Below, one piece after another: positions 29,471 through 39,289 of a stretch of DNA of 64,000 nucleotides. The DNA comes from Prorocentrum cordatum (lineage: Eukaryota > Sar > Dinophyceae > Prorocentrales > Prorocentraceae): the NCBI GenBank assembly GCA_963575745.1, contig CAUYUJ010001755.1:30001-94000 (forward strand), in the 5' to 3' direction. A model generated the notes under the pieces. It was not told where the DNA came from and did no database searches. It worked only from the letters and a program-made list of their open reading frames with translations. Position numbers and translations under genes: made by a program. How positions within the stretch are numbered: position 1 is the stretch's first letter; each line of letters starts with the position of its first letter.

Positions 29471-29750
29471 GAAACACACATGTTATTCACCATATCCTAA
29501 GGATGTGGATATTGATATTATTTTGACCGCGCGGAGAACGAGAACACACACACACACACCTCCCACCCTCAGGCCATCATTCTCTGACTCATTCACGTGT
29601 AGACTCACTCATATTCAGACTTACCCGTACTCAGATGCACTCGCTTTTAGATTCTTGATACTCAGGTTTCTCATGCTCGGGATCACTCAGACGCAGATTC
29701 ACTCATACTCCTGGTATTTCCGCGCTAAGACTCACACACACGTTTTGAGG

Positions 29751-30511
29751 ATGTCTCAGGCGAGGCGCTGGTTTCAGTACTCCCAGGGGGGGGCGCCAGG
29801 GGGTACATCACAGGCCCGTTCGCGCCCAGATTGGGGGGACGTCTCAGGCGGTTTGCCTGTTTCGGTGCCCAACATCCTTCTCTGTCGGAGCAGTTCCCGA
29901 GGATGTCTCAGGCGAGGCGCTGGTTTCGGCACACCCAAGGGGAGCCGCCAGGGGGTATATCACGGGCCCGTTCGCGCCCAGATTGGGGGGGGTGTCTCAG
30001 GCGGTTTGCCTGTTTCGGTGCCCAACATCCTTCTCTTACGGAGCAGGTTCCGAGGATGGTTCAGGCGAGGCGCTGGTTGCAGCACTCCCAAAGGGGGGCG
30101 CCAGGGGGTATATCACGGGCCCGTTCGCGCCCAGATTGGAGGGGTGTCTCAGGCGGTTCGCCTGTTTCGGTACTCAACATCCTTCTCTTTCGGAGCAGTT
30201 CCCGAGGATGTCTCAGGCGAGGCGCTGGCTTCAGCACTCCCAAGGGGGGGGCGCCAGGTGGTATACCAGGGCCCGTTCGCGCCCAGATTGGGGGGGGGTC
30301 TCTGTCGGTGTGCCTGTTTCGGTGCCCAATATCCTTCTCTGTCGGAGCAGTTTTCGAGGATGCCTCAGGCGAGGCGCTGGTCTCAGCACTCCCAAGGGGG
30401 GGCCTCCAGGGGGTATATCACGGGCCCGTTCGCGCCCAGATTGGGGGGATGTCCCGGGCAGTTTGCCTTTTCTTGTGCTCAGCATCCTTCTCTTTCGCAG
30501 CAGTTTTCGGC
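29751..30511 (+). repeat. Five tandem 152-153-bp satellite units
   Basis: Each unit starts ATGTCTCAGGCGAGGCGCTG (29751, 29903, 30056, 30208, 30360) and contains GGGTATATCACGGGCCCGTT, CGCGCCCAGATTGGGGGG, GTTTGCCTGTTTCGGTGCCC and CATCCTTCTCTTTCGGAGC. The array ends in the sixth unit's first bases. All three forward frames remain open because the period of 152 rotates the frame each unit, so the frame 28230-30518 is not evidence of a protein. Confidence 0.95.
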
Positions 30512-30583
30512 GCCCTGACAGGTGTTCAGAAGAGGAGGAGGACAAGGAGGAGGAGGAGGAGAACAGAACGAGGAAGCAACTAG

Positions 30584-31183
30584 TTAAATTCGTCGTAGTC
30601 GTCGGCGTCTCTCACCCTTCGTCTTCCACACGAATTCGCTGACACTCAGATATTGAAAAGAACAATGCCTTCTACCGAAGCATGACATCACTAGGATATG
30701 CACATATGGAGATACCCGCGTCGAGTAATTATCAGTCTGATGGTTTCCAGCGTCATTGTTATTACTACTACTATTATTCGTATTGCTATTGCTCCTAGAT
30801 GACTCTGCTATGCCACGGTGGCTGCAGTCCTCTTGCCCTGCCCTTGCCAGGAGGCGCACATACAACGGCAAGTATGTCGAATGACACCAACTCAACGAAA
30901 ACTCCTTTGGAGTGCAAATGGGGTCGTGCGTAGCCTCGGGAAATTCCCAGGACGAGAACTGCACTGCCTGCCTCACCGTTTGGATGGCGTGAGCCAGATC
31001 CCGAATGTCCCTTGTGACACCGTCTGCGACACTGTCTGTGGCGAGGAGCGGGGGGGGGGGGCAGGGAGCCCCAAAATCACGCACGCGTCCAACTATATTC
31101 GAACGATTGTCTTTACGTACCGAGGCCGCCGTCATGTCACGAGCGTTCGCGCAATGCGCTTGGGTAGCTCTCAAGGAGCTCAT
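30584..31183 (-). CDS. Candidate reading frame, unknown protein
   Basis: About 199 codons from an ATG (MSSLRATQAHCANARDMTAA) in unique, repeat-poor sequence. The middle reads as ordinary protein (DLAHAIQTVRQAVQFSSWEF, TPKEFSLSWCHSTYLPLYVR) and is followed by a Ser/Asn-rich stretch (SRSNSNTNNSSSNNN). No signal peptide, membrane segment or known motif is visible. It begins 73 bases beyond the 152-bp satellite. It could be a real short gene, an exon, or chance; length alone is suggestive, not decisive. Confidence 0.3.
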   Translation of the reverse strand: MSSLRATQAHCANARDMTAASVRKDNRSNIVGRVRDFGAPCPPPPLLATDSVADGVTRDIRDLAHAIQTVRQAVQFSSWEFPEATHDPICTPKEFSLSWCHSTYLPLYVRLLARAGQEDCSHRGIAESSRSNSNTNNSSSNNNDAGNHQTDNYSTRVSPYVHILVMSCFGRRHCSFQYLSVSEFVWKTKGERRRRLRRI

Positions 31184-31769
31184 GGGGGGCTCCAACGATG
31201 AATATGTGTAAGGAGTAGAAGGAGGCGTGGGGAGGAGTGAAGAGAAGGAGGATTATGAGGAAGAGCTCTCCACACATCTTCCTCGCCCATTCGTCCCCCG
31301 TCCCCTCCCTTCGTCACTCACCTCTCTCTCTTCCCACTCCCCCAATCCCTGCCATGGGCGGCCAAATCGGAAACCGACCGAACCGATAGCAGAAGCCGAT
31401 TGAAACCGAAGCACTGGACGCAGCACGGATGGCTGCAGGGGCGCAATAACCGACCGAACCGACCGAATGCAGCTGACTGCGAGGCAGCCAAACCGACCGA
31501 ACAACAACCTTACCCTGCTACTCTCCCAGCCTGTCCCCTCCTGCAAGACTTGCTTGAAGATGCCACCGTCCGCGCCCCAGCAACCAGACCTGTCTCCGCA
31601 CCCACAGGGTCGTCTTCGGGTCGTCGCCGTGGCGGTCGTCGTCGTCATCGTCGACGTCGCGGTCGTGCTTGTTGTGAAAAAGGAGGAGGGGATCGGGGAT
31701 GTGGGAGAAAAGAGAAATGAGGAGGAGGAGCAGGCGGAGGAGGATACAGAGGGGGAGGAGGAGGAACGA

Positions 31770-31950
31770 GTCAAGACGAAGCCAGGACGAGGATAACATC
31801 GGGAAAGGATGAATCGAGAATCTCTGAGATCTGGCTGCTCTGGAGGATGTCTTGGGCGCCGCGGCCTTCTCAGAGCGTTCCAGAACGCTCTGAGAGCGTC
31901 CCCGAACGCTCTGGAATGGATCTATCCTCGTCCTAGCCCCGCCCGACGAG
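31770..31950 (+). repeat. Dispersed repeat R1, copy 3
   Basis: GACGAAGCCAGGACGAGGAT, AACATCGGGAAAGGATGAAT, GGGCGCCGCGGCCTTCTCAG, AGCGTTCCAGAACGCTCTGA, ATCCTCGTCCTAGCCCCGCC. The most complete copy. Upstream, 31365-31510 has ACCGACCGA words and 31514-31769 is unique or purine-rich. Confidence 0.75.
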
Positions 31951-33000
31951 TAGGGGAGGGGAAGGGAGAGGGCGGACGGAACGGTGGGATGGAAAGGGAG
32001 GCGCAGCAAGAGGACAATTTGTCGGAGGCTCTGGATGCTTGCAATGGTGTCTGGAGTTGAGGAGCCGGGGGGGGAGGGAAGGAACATGATGTCGACGCTT
32101 TTGGCATTTGCAAGGTTTGGGGAGATTTCCGTTGGCTTTCTGGGGGTGGGGTGGGGGGGTCTGGAAGGAGTCCTCCGATGCTCCCGAAGTTATCTGGAAG
32201 GCTGCCGAGGTTGAGGAGGAGGAGGAGGAGGAAGAGGAGGGAGAGAAGGGAGAGGATTGAGGGGAAGCGGGAAGGTTTCTCAAAGGTTCTAGGATATTCT
32301 AGAAGCACGAGAAGGATGCGGACGAAGAGAAGAACGGGAGGAGGATGAACAGCAGCAGCGGCCAGCAGGAATGCTGAGCAAGGAGATCAGGATGGAGGTG
32401 GAGGAGGAACGGCAAGAGGAAGCTGCGGAACATGGGGAGATGGAAAGAGGACGTGGAGCAGGAGAACAGGACAGGAGGAGGAGGAGGAGGAGGAGGAGGA
32501 GGAGGAGGAAGAGAGGCCAGGTGCGGAGGAAGAAGGCCAGGCGGAACACCATGGAGCCCTGACAGCAGCAGGTGCAGAAGGCGTAGCGGGAGGATGACCA
32601 GCAGCAAAGGTGGCGGACCTCTTCTCCCCCTCCTCCTCGTTGCTTTTCCCCCCCTTCCTCCTCCTCCTCCTCCTCCTCCTCCTCCTCCTCCTCCTCCTCC
32701 TCCTCCTCCGCCACGTCCCGTTGCGTTGCATCCTGCTCCTCATGTTTATGAAGCCCTGCATTCTCTGCAATGTCCTCCTCTTAGTCATCGTCCCCCTCCT
32801 CCCACGGCGACCGCTTGCCACCTCCAGCTGTCGAACCGCATCTCCTCCCGCTCGCCCCCCCCCCCCCTGCTCCCACAGCCCCTCCTCTACATCTCCTCCT
32901 CCTCCTCCTCCACCTCCTCCTCCTTGCTCCACCACCTTCCATCACCCATCCCCTCCCCTCCCCTCCCCTCCTCCCTTGTCCCTCCTCCCCCTGATCATCT
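31951..33000. repeat. Alternating purine and pyrimidine tracts
   Basis: GGA blocks at 32212-32250 and 32475-32520, CCT blocks at 32658-32708 and 32890-32925, joined by GAGGA/CCTCC-rich linker. Frames in both directions are open through it; none is a recognisable gene. Confidence 0.85.
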
Positions 33001-33001
33001 C

Positions 33002-33196
33002 GGCGGCGAGCGAGGGGGGGAAATGAGAAGGAGAAGGCCTTCTCAAAGGCGGCGGGACTTCTCAGAAACCCTCGCGCCTTCTGAGCCGTTTTTTCTGTCT
33101 TCGGGGAAGGCTTAGAAAACGTCTCAGAAGGCCAGGGAACTTCCGAACCTTCTGAGAAGGCCTTCTCCTTCTCACTTCCCCCCCCCCTCGCTTGTT
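33002..33196. mobile_element. TIR element, family G copy 2
   Basis: Left end GAGCGAGGGGGGG then AAATGAGAAGGAGAAGGCCT and TCTCAAAGG. The right end in complement reads AAGCGAGGGGGGGGGGAAGT then GAGAAGGAGAAGGCCTTCTC and AGAAGG. The inverted ends agree over about 45 bases, the longest in the window apart from family Z and the hairpin at 34703. Interior as in copy 1. Confidence 0.85.
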
Positions 33197-33317
33197 GCCG
33201 ATCCTCATCGCCGTCGCCGTCGTGGTCGTCGCGTGCGCTGCCGCTGCACCACCACAAACCCGACCCCTGGACCTGCACGACATCCAGGACGAGGCGCCGC
33301 CCCCTACCGAAAACACT

Positions 33318-33321
33318 TCGG

Positions 33322-33379
<58 letters not shown>

Positions 33380-33545
33380 ACGTCGTGTCGTCGTCGTCGT
33401 CGTCGTCGTCGACGTCGTCGACGTCGTCGACGTCATCGTCATCGTCGTCAACGTCGTTTCGTCGTTGTCGTCGCCGTCGTCGTCGACGTCGTCGTCGTTT
33501 CGTCGTCGACAACTGCGTTTCGTCGTCGTCGTCGGCGCCCGCCGC
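33318..33545. repeat. (GTC/CGT)n microsatellite
   Basis: GTC triplets with regular GACGTCGTCGACGTC and GTTTCGTC interruptions. All frames are open (poly-Ser, Arg, Val; on the minus strand Asp and Thr). The stretch 33546-34106 is GC-rich and unique. Confidence 0.95.
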
Positions 33546-34106
33546 CGCGCCTCTCGATCGCCGTGACGCTGGCAGTGCGGGGGCACTTGTACAGCAACGC
33601 CAGGCCACCTCGAGCCCGCCCCGCGGGGGCGGGAGGCCCTCCAGGAGGTCGGGGCGGCGTCGTCGTCGCAGCCGCCACCGTCGTCGAAGACCGGGGATGC
33701 CGCCCTGCGGTTCGCAGGAGACGGTCTGGGCCCACCTTGCTGCTGACAGGAAGGGAAGCGAGAGAGAGAAAGAGAGAGAGGGGGGTGGGAGGGGCACAAG
33801 TAACTAGGAACTCTAGCCACAGCTGTACCACCGCTCCGTCGCTGCTGACACACCGAGAGATGCACCGAAGCAGCTGCAGCTCGGTCTGAGCCGAAGAGTC
33901 GCCCCCGTAACCACCACCGTGGCACAGGCTGCACTTACCGAGACGAGGCCACAGCTTATCCCTGCCCCTGGTCTCGCGCTCGCCCCCCCCCTCTCTCCTC
34001 CCCCTGGTGGGCGCCAGCGCTCCCGCTCGGACGCGGCACGTGGTCTGCACTTGCCCATGGTGGGGATAACACAGAAAGATATGAAACTGATAAGGAACTG
34101 CGGCAG

Positions 34107-34236
34107 GTGCGCGTCGCGTCGACCCGGCGTCGGTGCCTGACACCGCGGGGATCGTTCAACCTTGATCGATCGGCCGTTTGCGAAACGCCCAAATCGTTCC
34201 ACATCGAACGATTCCGGGTCGCCCGCGGCGTTCAAC
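34107..34236 (+). repeat. Dispersed repeat W, copy 3
   Basis: CACCGCGGGGATCGTTCAAC, CTTGATCGATCGGCC, AATCGTTCCACATCGAACGA, TTCCGGGTCGCCCGCGGCG. Best match to copy 1. Contains several TCGATCGA-like palindromes. Confidence 0.45.
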
Positions 34237-34471
34237 GGAGGAGAAAGAACAGAGACTATGGAAGGAGAAAGATCGGGGGAAAAGAAACCTACCTCGTTTT
34301 TGACCACCCTCGCTTCCTCGAGATACCAAACGATGCCCAATTGCGGCCTGTACTGGTCAGGCCGCTCGACGAGGAGGCGCGTGGTGTGGCTTGGCTTTTT
34401 TTCCTGGAAGCGAACGCGGGGTAGGTAATTCACGCTCTGACAAAGAGGGACAATCATAGGGGGTAAGAAAG

Positions 34472-34655
34472 GCACTCCAGATTTTGTCATAAAGGGAGGG
34501 GGGTCTCATTTCGGGGGGGGTCTCTTCCAGGCAATCCTGGAGGGCCTGGGGGCTCTGGGGACGACGTCTTGGAGGGTTCTCCCACGGGGGAGGTCTGAAA
34601 TGGCTTGTCTTGGAGGGCCCAGACCCCCTCCCTTTTCTTACGAAATCTGGGGGAA
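34472..34655. mobile_element. MITE-like element, family C copy 3
   Basis: Left end CACTCCAGATTTTGTCATAA then AGGGAGGGGGGTCT. The right end in complement reads CCCCCAGATTTCGTAAGAAA then AGGGAGGGGGTCT. Interior GGTCTCTTCCAGGCAATCCT, CTGGGGACGACGTCTTGGAG, GGGGGAGGTCTGAAATGGC is almost the same as copy 2, so the two are recent relatives. Confidence 0.85.
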
Positions 34656-34702
34656 GCTACGAAGGAGAAGGACGGAATCATGCGAGCGGGGACCCCCTGG
34701 CC

Positions 34703-34869
34703 TAGGGCGACGACATCTATACATATCCACTGCTCCCGGCCAGGCCAATCCTGGGCCCAAGAGCTGTGTATACGCCCTCCTGGCTTGGCCAGGGAGGCAT
34801 ATACACCGCTCCTGGGCCCAGGATGGGCCTGGCCAGGAGCAGTGGATATGCATAGATCTCGTCGCCCTA
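34703..34869. other. Near-perfect 81-bp-arm hairpin
   Basis: Arms 34703-34783 and 34789-34869 are inverted complements with 9 differences in 81 positions and a 5-base loop (CTTGG). The outer ends read TAGGGCGACGA on one arm and, complemented, the same on the other. Arms include CATATCCACTGCTCC, GGCCAGGCC and ATCCTGGGCCCA. It could be a foldback transposon, a processed small-RNA precursor, or a recent inverted duplication. It lies 48 bases after family C copy 3. Confidence 0.95.
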
Positions 34870-35129
34870 ATGGCCCCCAGAGGCGCGCGCCCCCGCCTCT
34901 CTCCGAGGCCCCCCCTGGGCCCTCGGCGCCCCCGCGGGGGCTCTCTCCGAGGCTCCTCCTGTAACCTGCAGTGCTCGGGAGCCCCCCCGGCGACCGCGGG
35001 GCCTCCTGGGCTCTCCCCGGGGCTCCGCGCCTCCTCTTTGTCGCTCCGCCTCCTCCCACCCTCCCTCGCCCTGCGGACACACAACCACGGCCTCAGCCTC
35101 CCACTGGAGCGTCCTCGGGGGATCATCTT

Positions 35130-35347
35130 CTGACCCGGGTCCGACCCAGGCCAGGGTCAGTCAGGAGCTGCAGGATCCCGCAGGATCCTGCGCCCCAGCC
35201 CGGGTCCATGCGAGGGATCCGGTAAGATCCTGCAGGATCCTGCGCCCAAACCCGGGTCGATGCGACCCTGGCCTCTGCAGGATCCTGCAAGACCGGGCGC
35301 TCTGGCTGACCCCCGATTGCACTGACCCCCGTCTCACGGCTCCCGAA
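35130..35347 (+). repeat. Dispersed repeat A, copy 5 (longest)
   Basis: CTGACCCGGGTCCGACCCAG, CTGCAGGATCCCGCAGGATC, CCAGCCCGGGTCCATGCG, a duplicated AAGATCCTGCAGGATCCTGC block, then GGGCGCTCTGGCTGACCCCC. About 50 bases longer than copy 1 because the GATCCTGC block is repeated. Confidence 0.8.
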
Positions 35348-35529
35348 CATCCTGTCCCAGGCACTTCGCCGGCAGTGCTCCCGCGGTCCGAGGCCAACGG
35401 TCGGCCTGATGATGCAGGGGGAGGGGGCCTCTCTCCCTCAGCCGGGCCTCGCCGGGTGCCGCCCCTGCCCCCGAGCGTAGCTCGCATGCAGCGTCTCGCC
35501 GAGTCGGTGGCTCGAATTACGTAGTTCCC

Positions 35530-35721
35530 GTCCTACTTCAGGACCACATCCCAGAAATCGTGTCGAGCACCCGGAAAAGTGTCAAAAGAGTGTCGAAACA
35601 CTGTCGAAACGGTGTCGGGCGAGTGTCTCCCAGGGCCCGACACGTGAAAACCCTTGTGTTTCGTTTGGCGCTCGAAATTCTTTCTGGCGGTCAAAGCTAA
35701 AGTAGGTTGGAGCATCATAAG
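35530..35721 (+). repeat. Dispersed repeat D, copy 3
   Basis: CTTCAGGACCACATCCCAGA, AATCGTGTCGAGCACCCGG, TGTCGAAACACTGTCGAAAC, CTCCCAGGGCCCGACACGTG, TTTGGCGCTCGAAATTC, AGTAGGTTGGAGCATCA. Contains a short GTGTCGAAAC tandem. The stretch 35722-36165 is pyrimidine-rich, unique, no gene. Confidence 0.65.
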
Positions 35722-36165
35722 GCTCGAGGTCTGCTTCGCTTCGAAACCCCTCGCCTCGTTCTGTGCCTCCCTCGCGTCCGGCACATTTTTCTAGATACGC
35801 ATCATTCTTCACCGTGGTTACCCCCTCATTTCCCCTCCTCCGCCTTCGCCTGGTCCTCCTGCTCGCCCCTTCCTCTCCTTCTACTCCAATTCATGTTGCT
35901 GCTGTTCGTTCTCGTCCTCATCCTGATTCATCCTCGTTTTTTCCTCCTGCTCGTCCTCCAATTCACACACCACCTCCTCATTCTCCTCTTCCGTCCATGT
36001 AATCAGCCCCCCCTCTCCCGATTGGGCAAAGCAAGGTGCGGGGCTTTTTAGAGGTCGAAGTCGGCTATGACACGCGTCCGCGGACAGAAGACTAACAATG
36101 CAACCGGAAGGGACTGGAAGGATGGGATGGAATGTCAAATGTTGAATGATCGCGCCTAACTTCAG

Positions 36166-36303
36166 GTCGGGCACGTCCCCCATACAGGCGGATGTTGGGA
36201 GAAAAATTAAGCGTAGTCCAAAAGTGCTCAAAAATAGTCAAAAAGCGTCCCCAGACTATTGTTTGATTATTTTTGAACACTCCTCCTGTAGAGGGACGCC
36301 TGG
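36166..36303. mobile_element. TIR element, family U copy 2
   Basis: Left GGTCGGGCACGTCCCCCATA then CAGGCGGATG. Right in complement CAGGCGTCCCTCTACAGGAG then GAGTGTTC. Interior GTCCAAAAGTGCTCAAAAAT and GATTATTTTTGAACA as in copy 1. Confidence 0.65.
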
Positions 36304-36329
36304 CGCAAGCCGAACTTGTCCTCTCTCAC

Positions 36330-36600
36330 TGTTGTCGTCCCGGCCTCCTCCTCCGCCCTCCTCGCCCTCCCGCCCTCCTCCCTCCCTCCTCCCCGACTTC
36401 TCCCCCGCGCCACCCTCCCCTCCCTCCCCCCCCTTTCCCGCCTTCCCTCCCTCCTCCCTCCCTCCCTCCCTACCTCCCCCCCCCCCATCCCTCTTCCCAG
36501 ACTCCTCCCTCCCTCCCTCCTTTTCCCTCCTTCCCTCTCCCTCCTCGCTTTCCACTCCTGGTCCTCCCCCCCCTCCGCCCCCCCCCCGCCAAAAGCGTGG
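36330..36600. repeat. C/T-rich tract
   Basis: CCTCCCTCC words with C runs. It produces proline-rich frames only. Confidence 0.85.
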
Positions 36601-36719
36601 CCGCTCGACAGGGTGTTCACCACTTTGCCGTTCACGTCGACCCTCATCTTGCCTGGGCGCACCACCCGCCGCCCGCGCGGCGCGGCCGCACCGAGCAGGC
36701 TCGCAATTCCCCCAAACAG

Positions 36720-36795
36720 GGGGAGGAAGAGGAGGAGGAGGAGGAGGAGAAGGACGAGGAGGAGGAGGAGGAGAAAGAGGAGGAGGTTCCAGGGG
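36720..36795. repeat. (GGA)n microsatellite
   Basis: GGA/GAGGAGGAGAAG triplets. Confidence 0.9.
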
Positions 36796-36934
36796 AAGGT
36801 CCGATTCGATGCGCGTTCGAGCTTCCCTGCACAGCGCCTCCTGTCCAGGTTCTAAAGAATGACCTGGTCCGGGTAAAAGAATATTTGGCTGTTCCGAAAT
36901 CGGGCGGGAGACGCTGTTTCCGATTGTCTCCCGT

Positions 36935-37430
36935 GCAACCTTGGTGTGGTGGTGGTTTTGGTTCAGGTTGCGGTTCCGGTTCCGGTTTTGACTTTTCAGT
37001 TTCGGCTTCGGTCCTGGTTTTGGTAATGGTTCCAGTTCCATTATTCTATGGGGTCCTGCAGAAGACCCATCTGGTCACCACTCTGGTTCTGGTTATCATT
37101 CCGGTGTCCTTCTTCTTCGGGAAAGATCATTATGTTTTGGGTCGGGTTTCAGTTGCTGGTTCCGGTTCCACTTCCCTTCTTCCTGCAACGTCCAAAAAAC
37201 ACCCCAGGTCACGCTTCTGGTTCCGGTCCCAAGTATGCTTCCTATTCTGGTTTCCTTCATCTTCAATCCTCTAAAATCGCCCCCCAGGTTTCTGTTCTGG
37301 TTCCGATTCCGGTTCGAGCTTCCTTCTTCTCCCAACCCCGACAAAAAGACCCCCTGGTCACTGTTCTTGTTCCTGTTCCAAGTATACTGGTTTTGCAAGC
37401 TCTGGGCCTGCTCGTCCCGTCGACTTTCCG
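36935..37430 (+). repeat. Degenerate GGTTCC repeat
   Basis: GGTTCCGGTTCCGGTTTTG-like hexamers, densest at 36955-37040. There is a looser higher-order pattern: TGGTCAC-x-TCTGGTTCTGGT recurs at about 37074, 37206 and 37354. The complement frame reads as Arg-Asn-Arg-Asn runs. Confidence 0.75.
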
Positions 37431-37469
37431 CTGCTTCAAAACCACCCACGGGGCCCTCGAGATCTCGGC

Positions 37470-37630
37470 AAAACGGCCACAGCAGGAGGCCCCCAATAAG
37501 GCCCCGAGACGGCCCGAGCGGGCCCCAAGACGACCCGAAAGGGGCCCAAGAGGCGCCCAAGACTGCCCAGGAGAACTCAAAGACGGCCCTACGAGGGGGC
37601 CTGAAATGCCCTCCACGTGGGCTCAGACTG
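37470..37630 (+). repeat. CCAAGA-type degenerate repeat
   Basis: GCCCCAAGACGACCCGAAAG-type words directly abutting the downstream end of the copia-like element, where its 3' LTR would be expected. Confidence 0.8.
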
Positions 37631-37635
37631 CCCCA

Positions 37636-38250
37636 TACGTCGTCTTTACTCAACGCATCTACCAGCATGTTAATGCAAGGAACCCAACGGATCGTGCCCT
37701 TCGCCTTGGCCAGGCTGTCCGACATGATAGCCAACTCCAGAGCGGCACGCCTATCCTTGGACGAGGCCTTCCCCTCTGTCGTAAACCAACTTGGCATCCA
37801 CAGCGTGCATTTGGGTCTCTCGACCGTTTCCGAGCTGACGCTGAAAACGCACCGCCGAGGTGAAGGGCCCTGACGCCCTCACGGGATGGGGGGCGTCCAC
37901 ATTGTGAAACACGATGTCGCGATACACGACTTGGGCGCACTCGACTTCGGCAACAGCTGCGAAAAGTGAGAGAGTCTCCCCCGTCAGTGGTCGCAATCTT
38001 CCTCCTCAACTTGCTGCTTCTCCATCCGAGGATGGGCGCCCGGACGGACCTGTTCCGAGACAAATCCATGTCGGCGGCGAAGATCATCCAAGGCTCCTGG
38101 ATCGGATCCTCGCGCAGTCCGCCGGCGTCGCCCAGTCTGGCATTTGCCCCGACGCCTCCCCCGTCCGAGTACGAGACCGCAACTGCGGTTCCTCGAGACG
38201 CAGTCGCCTGGGGCTGTCGCGCGAGCTCGCTGGCGCACATCGCATCCAAC
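37636..38250 (-). pseudogene. RNase H domain remnant
   Basis: Three frames together carry the domain: VAVSYSDGGGVGANARLGDA with WMIFAADMDL and ILGWRSSKLRRKI (about 38240-37980), FAAVAEVECAQVVYRDIVFH (about 37970-37905), then TTEGKASSKDRRAALELAIM and GTIRWVPCINMLVDALSKDD (37797-37636). The WRS-SKLRR and RWVP-x5-DALSK signatures are those of copia-type RNase H. The acidic positions in YSDG and EVEC survive, but two frame changes and the missing link between blocks mean no active enzyme. It ends at the 3' border of the element. Confidence 0.8.
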
Positions 38251-38347
38251 ATGGCAGGAGACACCAGCCTGGGCGCTGACGTGCTGGCCGCCCCCGAAGC
38301 CCCCAGACGACCCGCGCCATCCATGCGCAGCCTGTAGACCAGAGACC

Positions 38348-39285
38348 TCAGGGCCTTGAAATCTTCCCAAGGCAAAAGTTTGTTCCATCGGCCATCCTGC
38401 CAGACTCGACCCTCATTGGCGAGAGCTCCGCGAACATGCACTTCTCCATATCCACGACAGGTCTGGCATCTGAGAAAGTGCGTTTCCCACTGGCGTAGTC
38501 CACGGGGCCCACATGATAGCCACGGCATTTCCCAAACTTGCGTCTACTCTCGAGACCCCTCCCCCGAAGCCGCGCTCGATCGGCCCCTCCCATGGGCGCG
38601 ATAAGAAACCGCCAACCTCCAGCAGCATCGCGTTTCGGATCTCCCGTTTGGGGCCGTGGCGCGCGTGCCAGCGCGGCCCAAGGGACTTCGCAAACCCTAA
38701 CTACGGTCCAGCGCCAGGCGATGGGGGGCATCTTCAAGCCCGCGCACATTGACGAGCAGAAGTACCAGACATCTGGGGACAACTGGAAGGACATCGCAGG
38801 GTTCGACGAAAAGCTCGCCCCCCGCTCGAGAGATGCTGTCTGCCCGGCAAAATGCGTTCTTGACGTTCGGTATGTTGGCCCTCGTCCTCAGGTTCACGGC
38901 TGCCCGCAGGAACGCCATAATCGAGCTATTCTGGGGGGCGGGAGAGTAGACCTCGAGAGCCCTGGCATCCGGGTCTTGGCGACCGTGAGCGCGCCGCCGA
39001 GACTTGGCCGAGGGAGGCGCGAAGGTTTCCGCCGTCGCACCATTCGGGAGGTGAAGATCCGTTCCGCCGCGACCATCCGCACGGTTCCCGACTCCTTCCG
39101 AGAGGTGATTTTCGCGGCTCCAAATCCCAAAACCGGCTCCCATTAGGGATCGAACTTGGCGCGCTCTTCCGCGGATAGACGCGCTTTAGTAACCTCCGAG
39201 CCTCGACCCGCGGCGATGCGCCCAACGGGCGGGGGGGCGAGGAGAACCCCAGACTGCTCACCGGAACCGTCGATCGCATCCCTTA
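38348..39285 (-). pseudogene. Reverse transcriptase domain remnant
   Basis: N-terminal words HGRQDPDARALEVYSPAPQ and MAFLRAAVNL lead to NIPNVKNAFCRADSISRAGG and LFVEPCDVLP, then VRGLEDAPHR, in the frame ending at 38697. A second frame carries MLLEVGGFLS (38628-38599). A third carries GYHVGPVDYASGKRTFSD and VVDMEKCMFAELSP. In active copia reverse transcriptases motif A is D-V-K-x-A-F and the catalytic box is V-D-D. Here they read N-V-K-N-A-F and V-G-G-F, so all three catalytic aspartates are gone. Frames change at least twice. Confidence 0.85.
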
Positions 39286-39289
39286 CGGC

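Noticed and set aside
28230-30518. 762-codon plus frame, longest in the window
   Set aside because: Its course crosses an F element, a Z element and the 152-bp satellite; the open length is due to the satellite and GC-rich composition.
36935-37430. Telomere-like repeat
   Set aside because: GGTTCC hexamers do not match TTTAGGG or related telomere units and are degenerate and internal.
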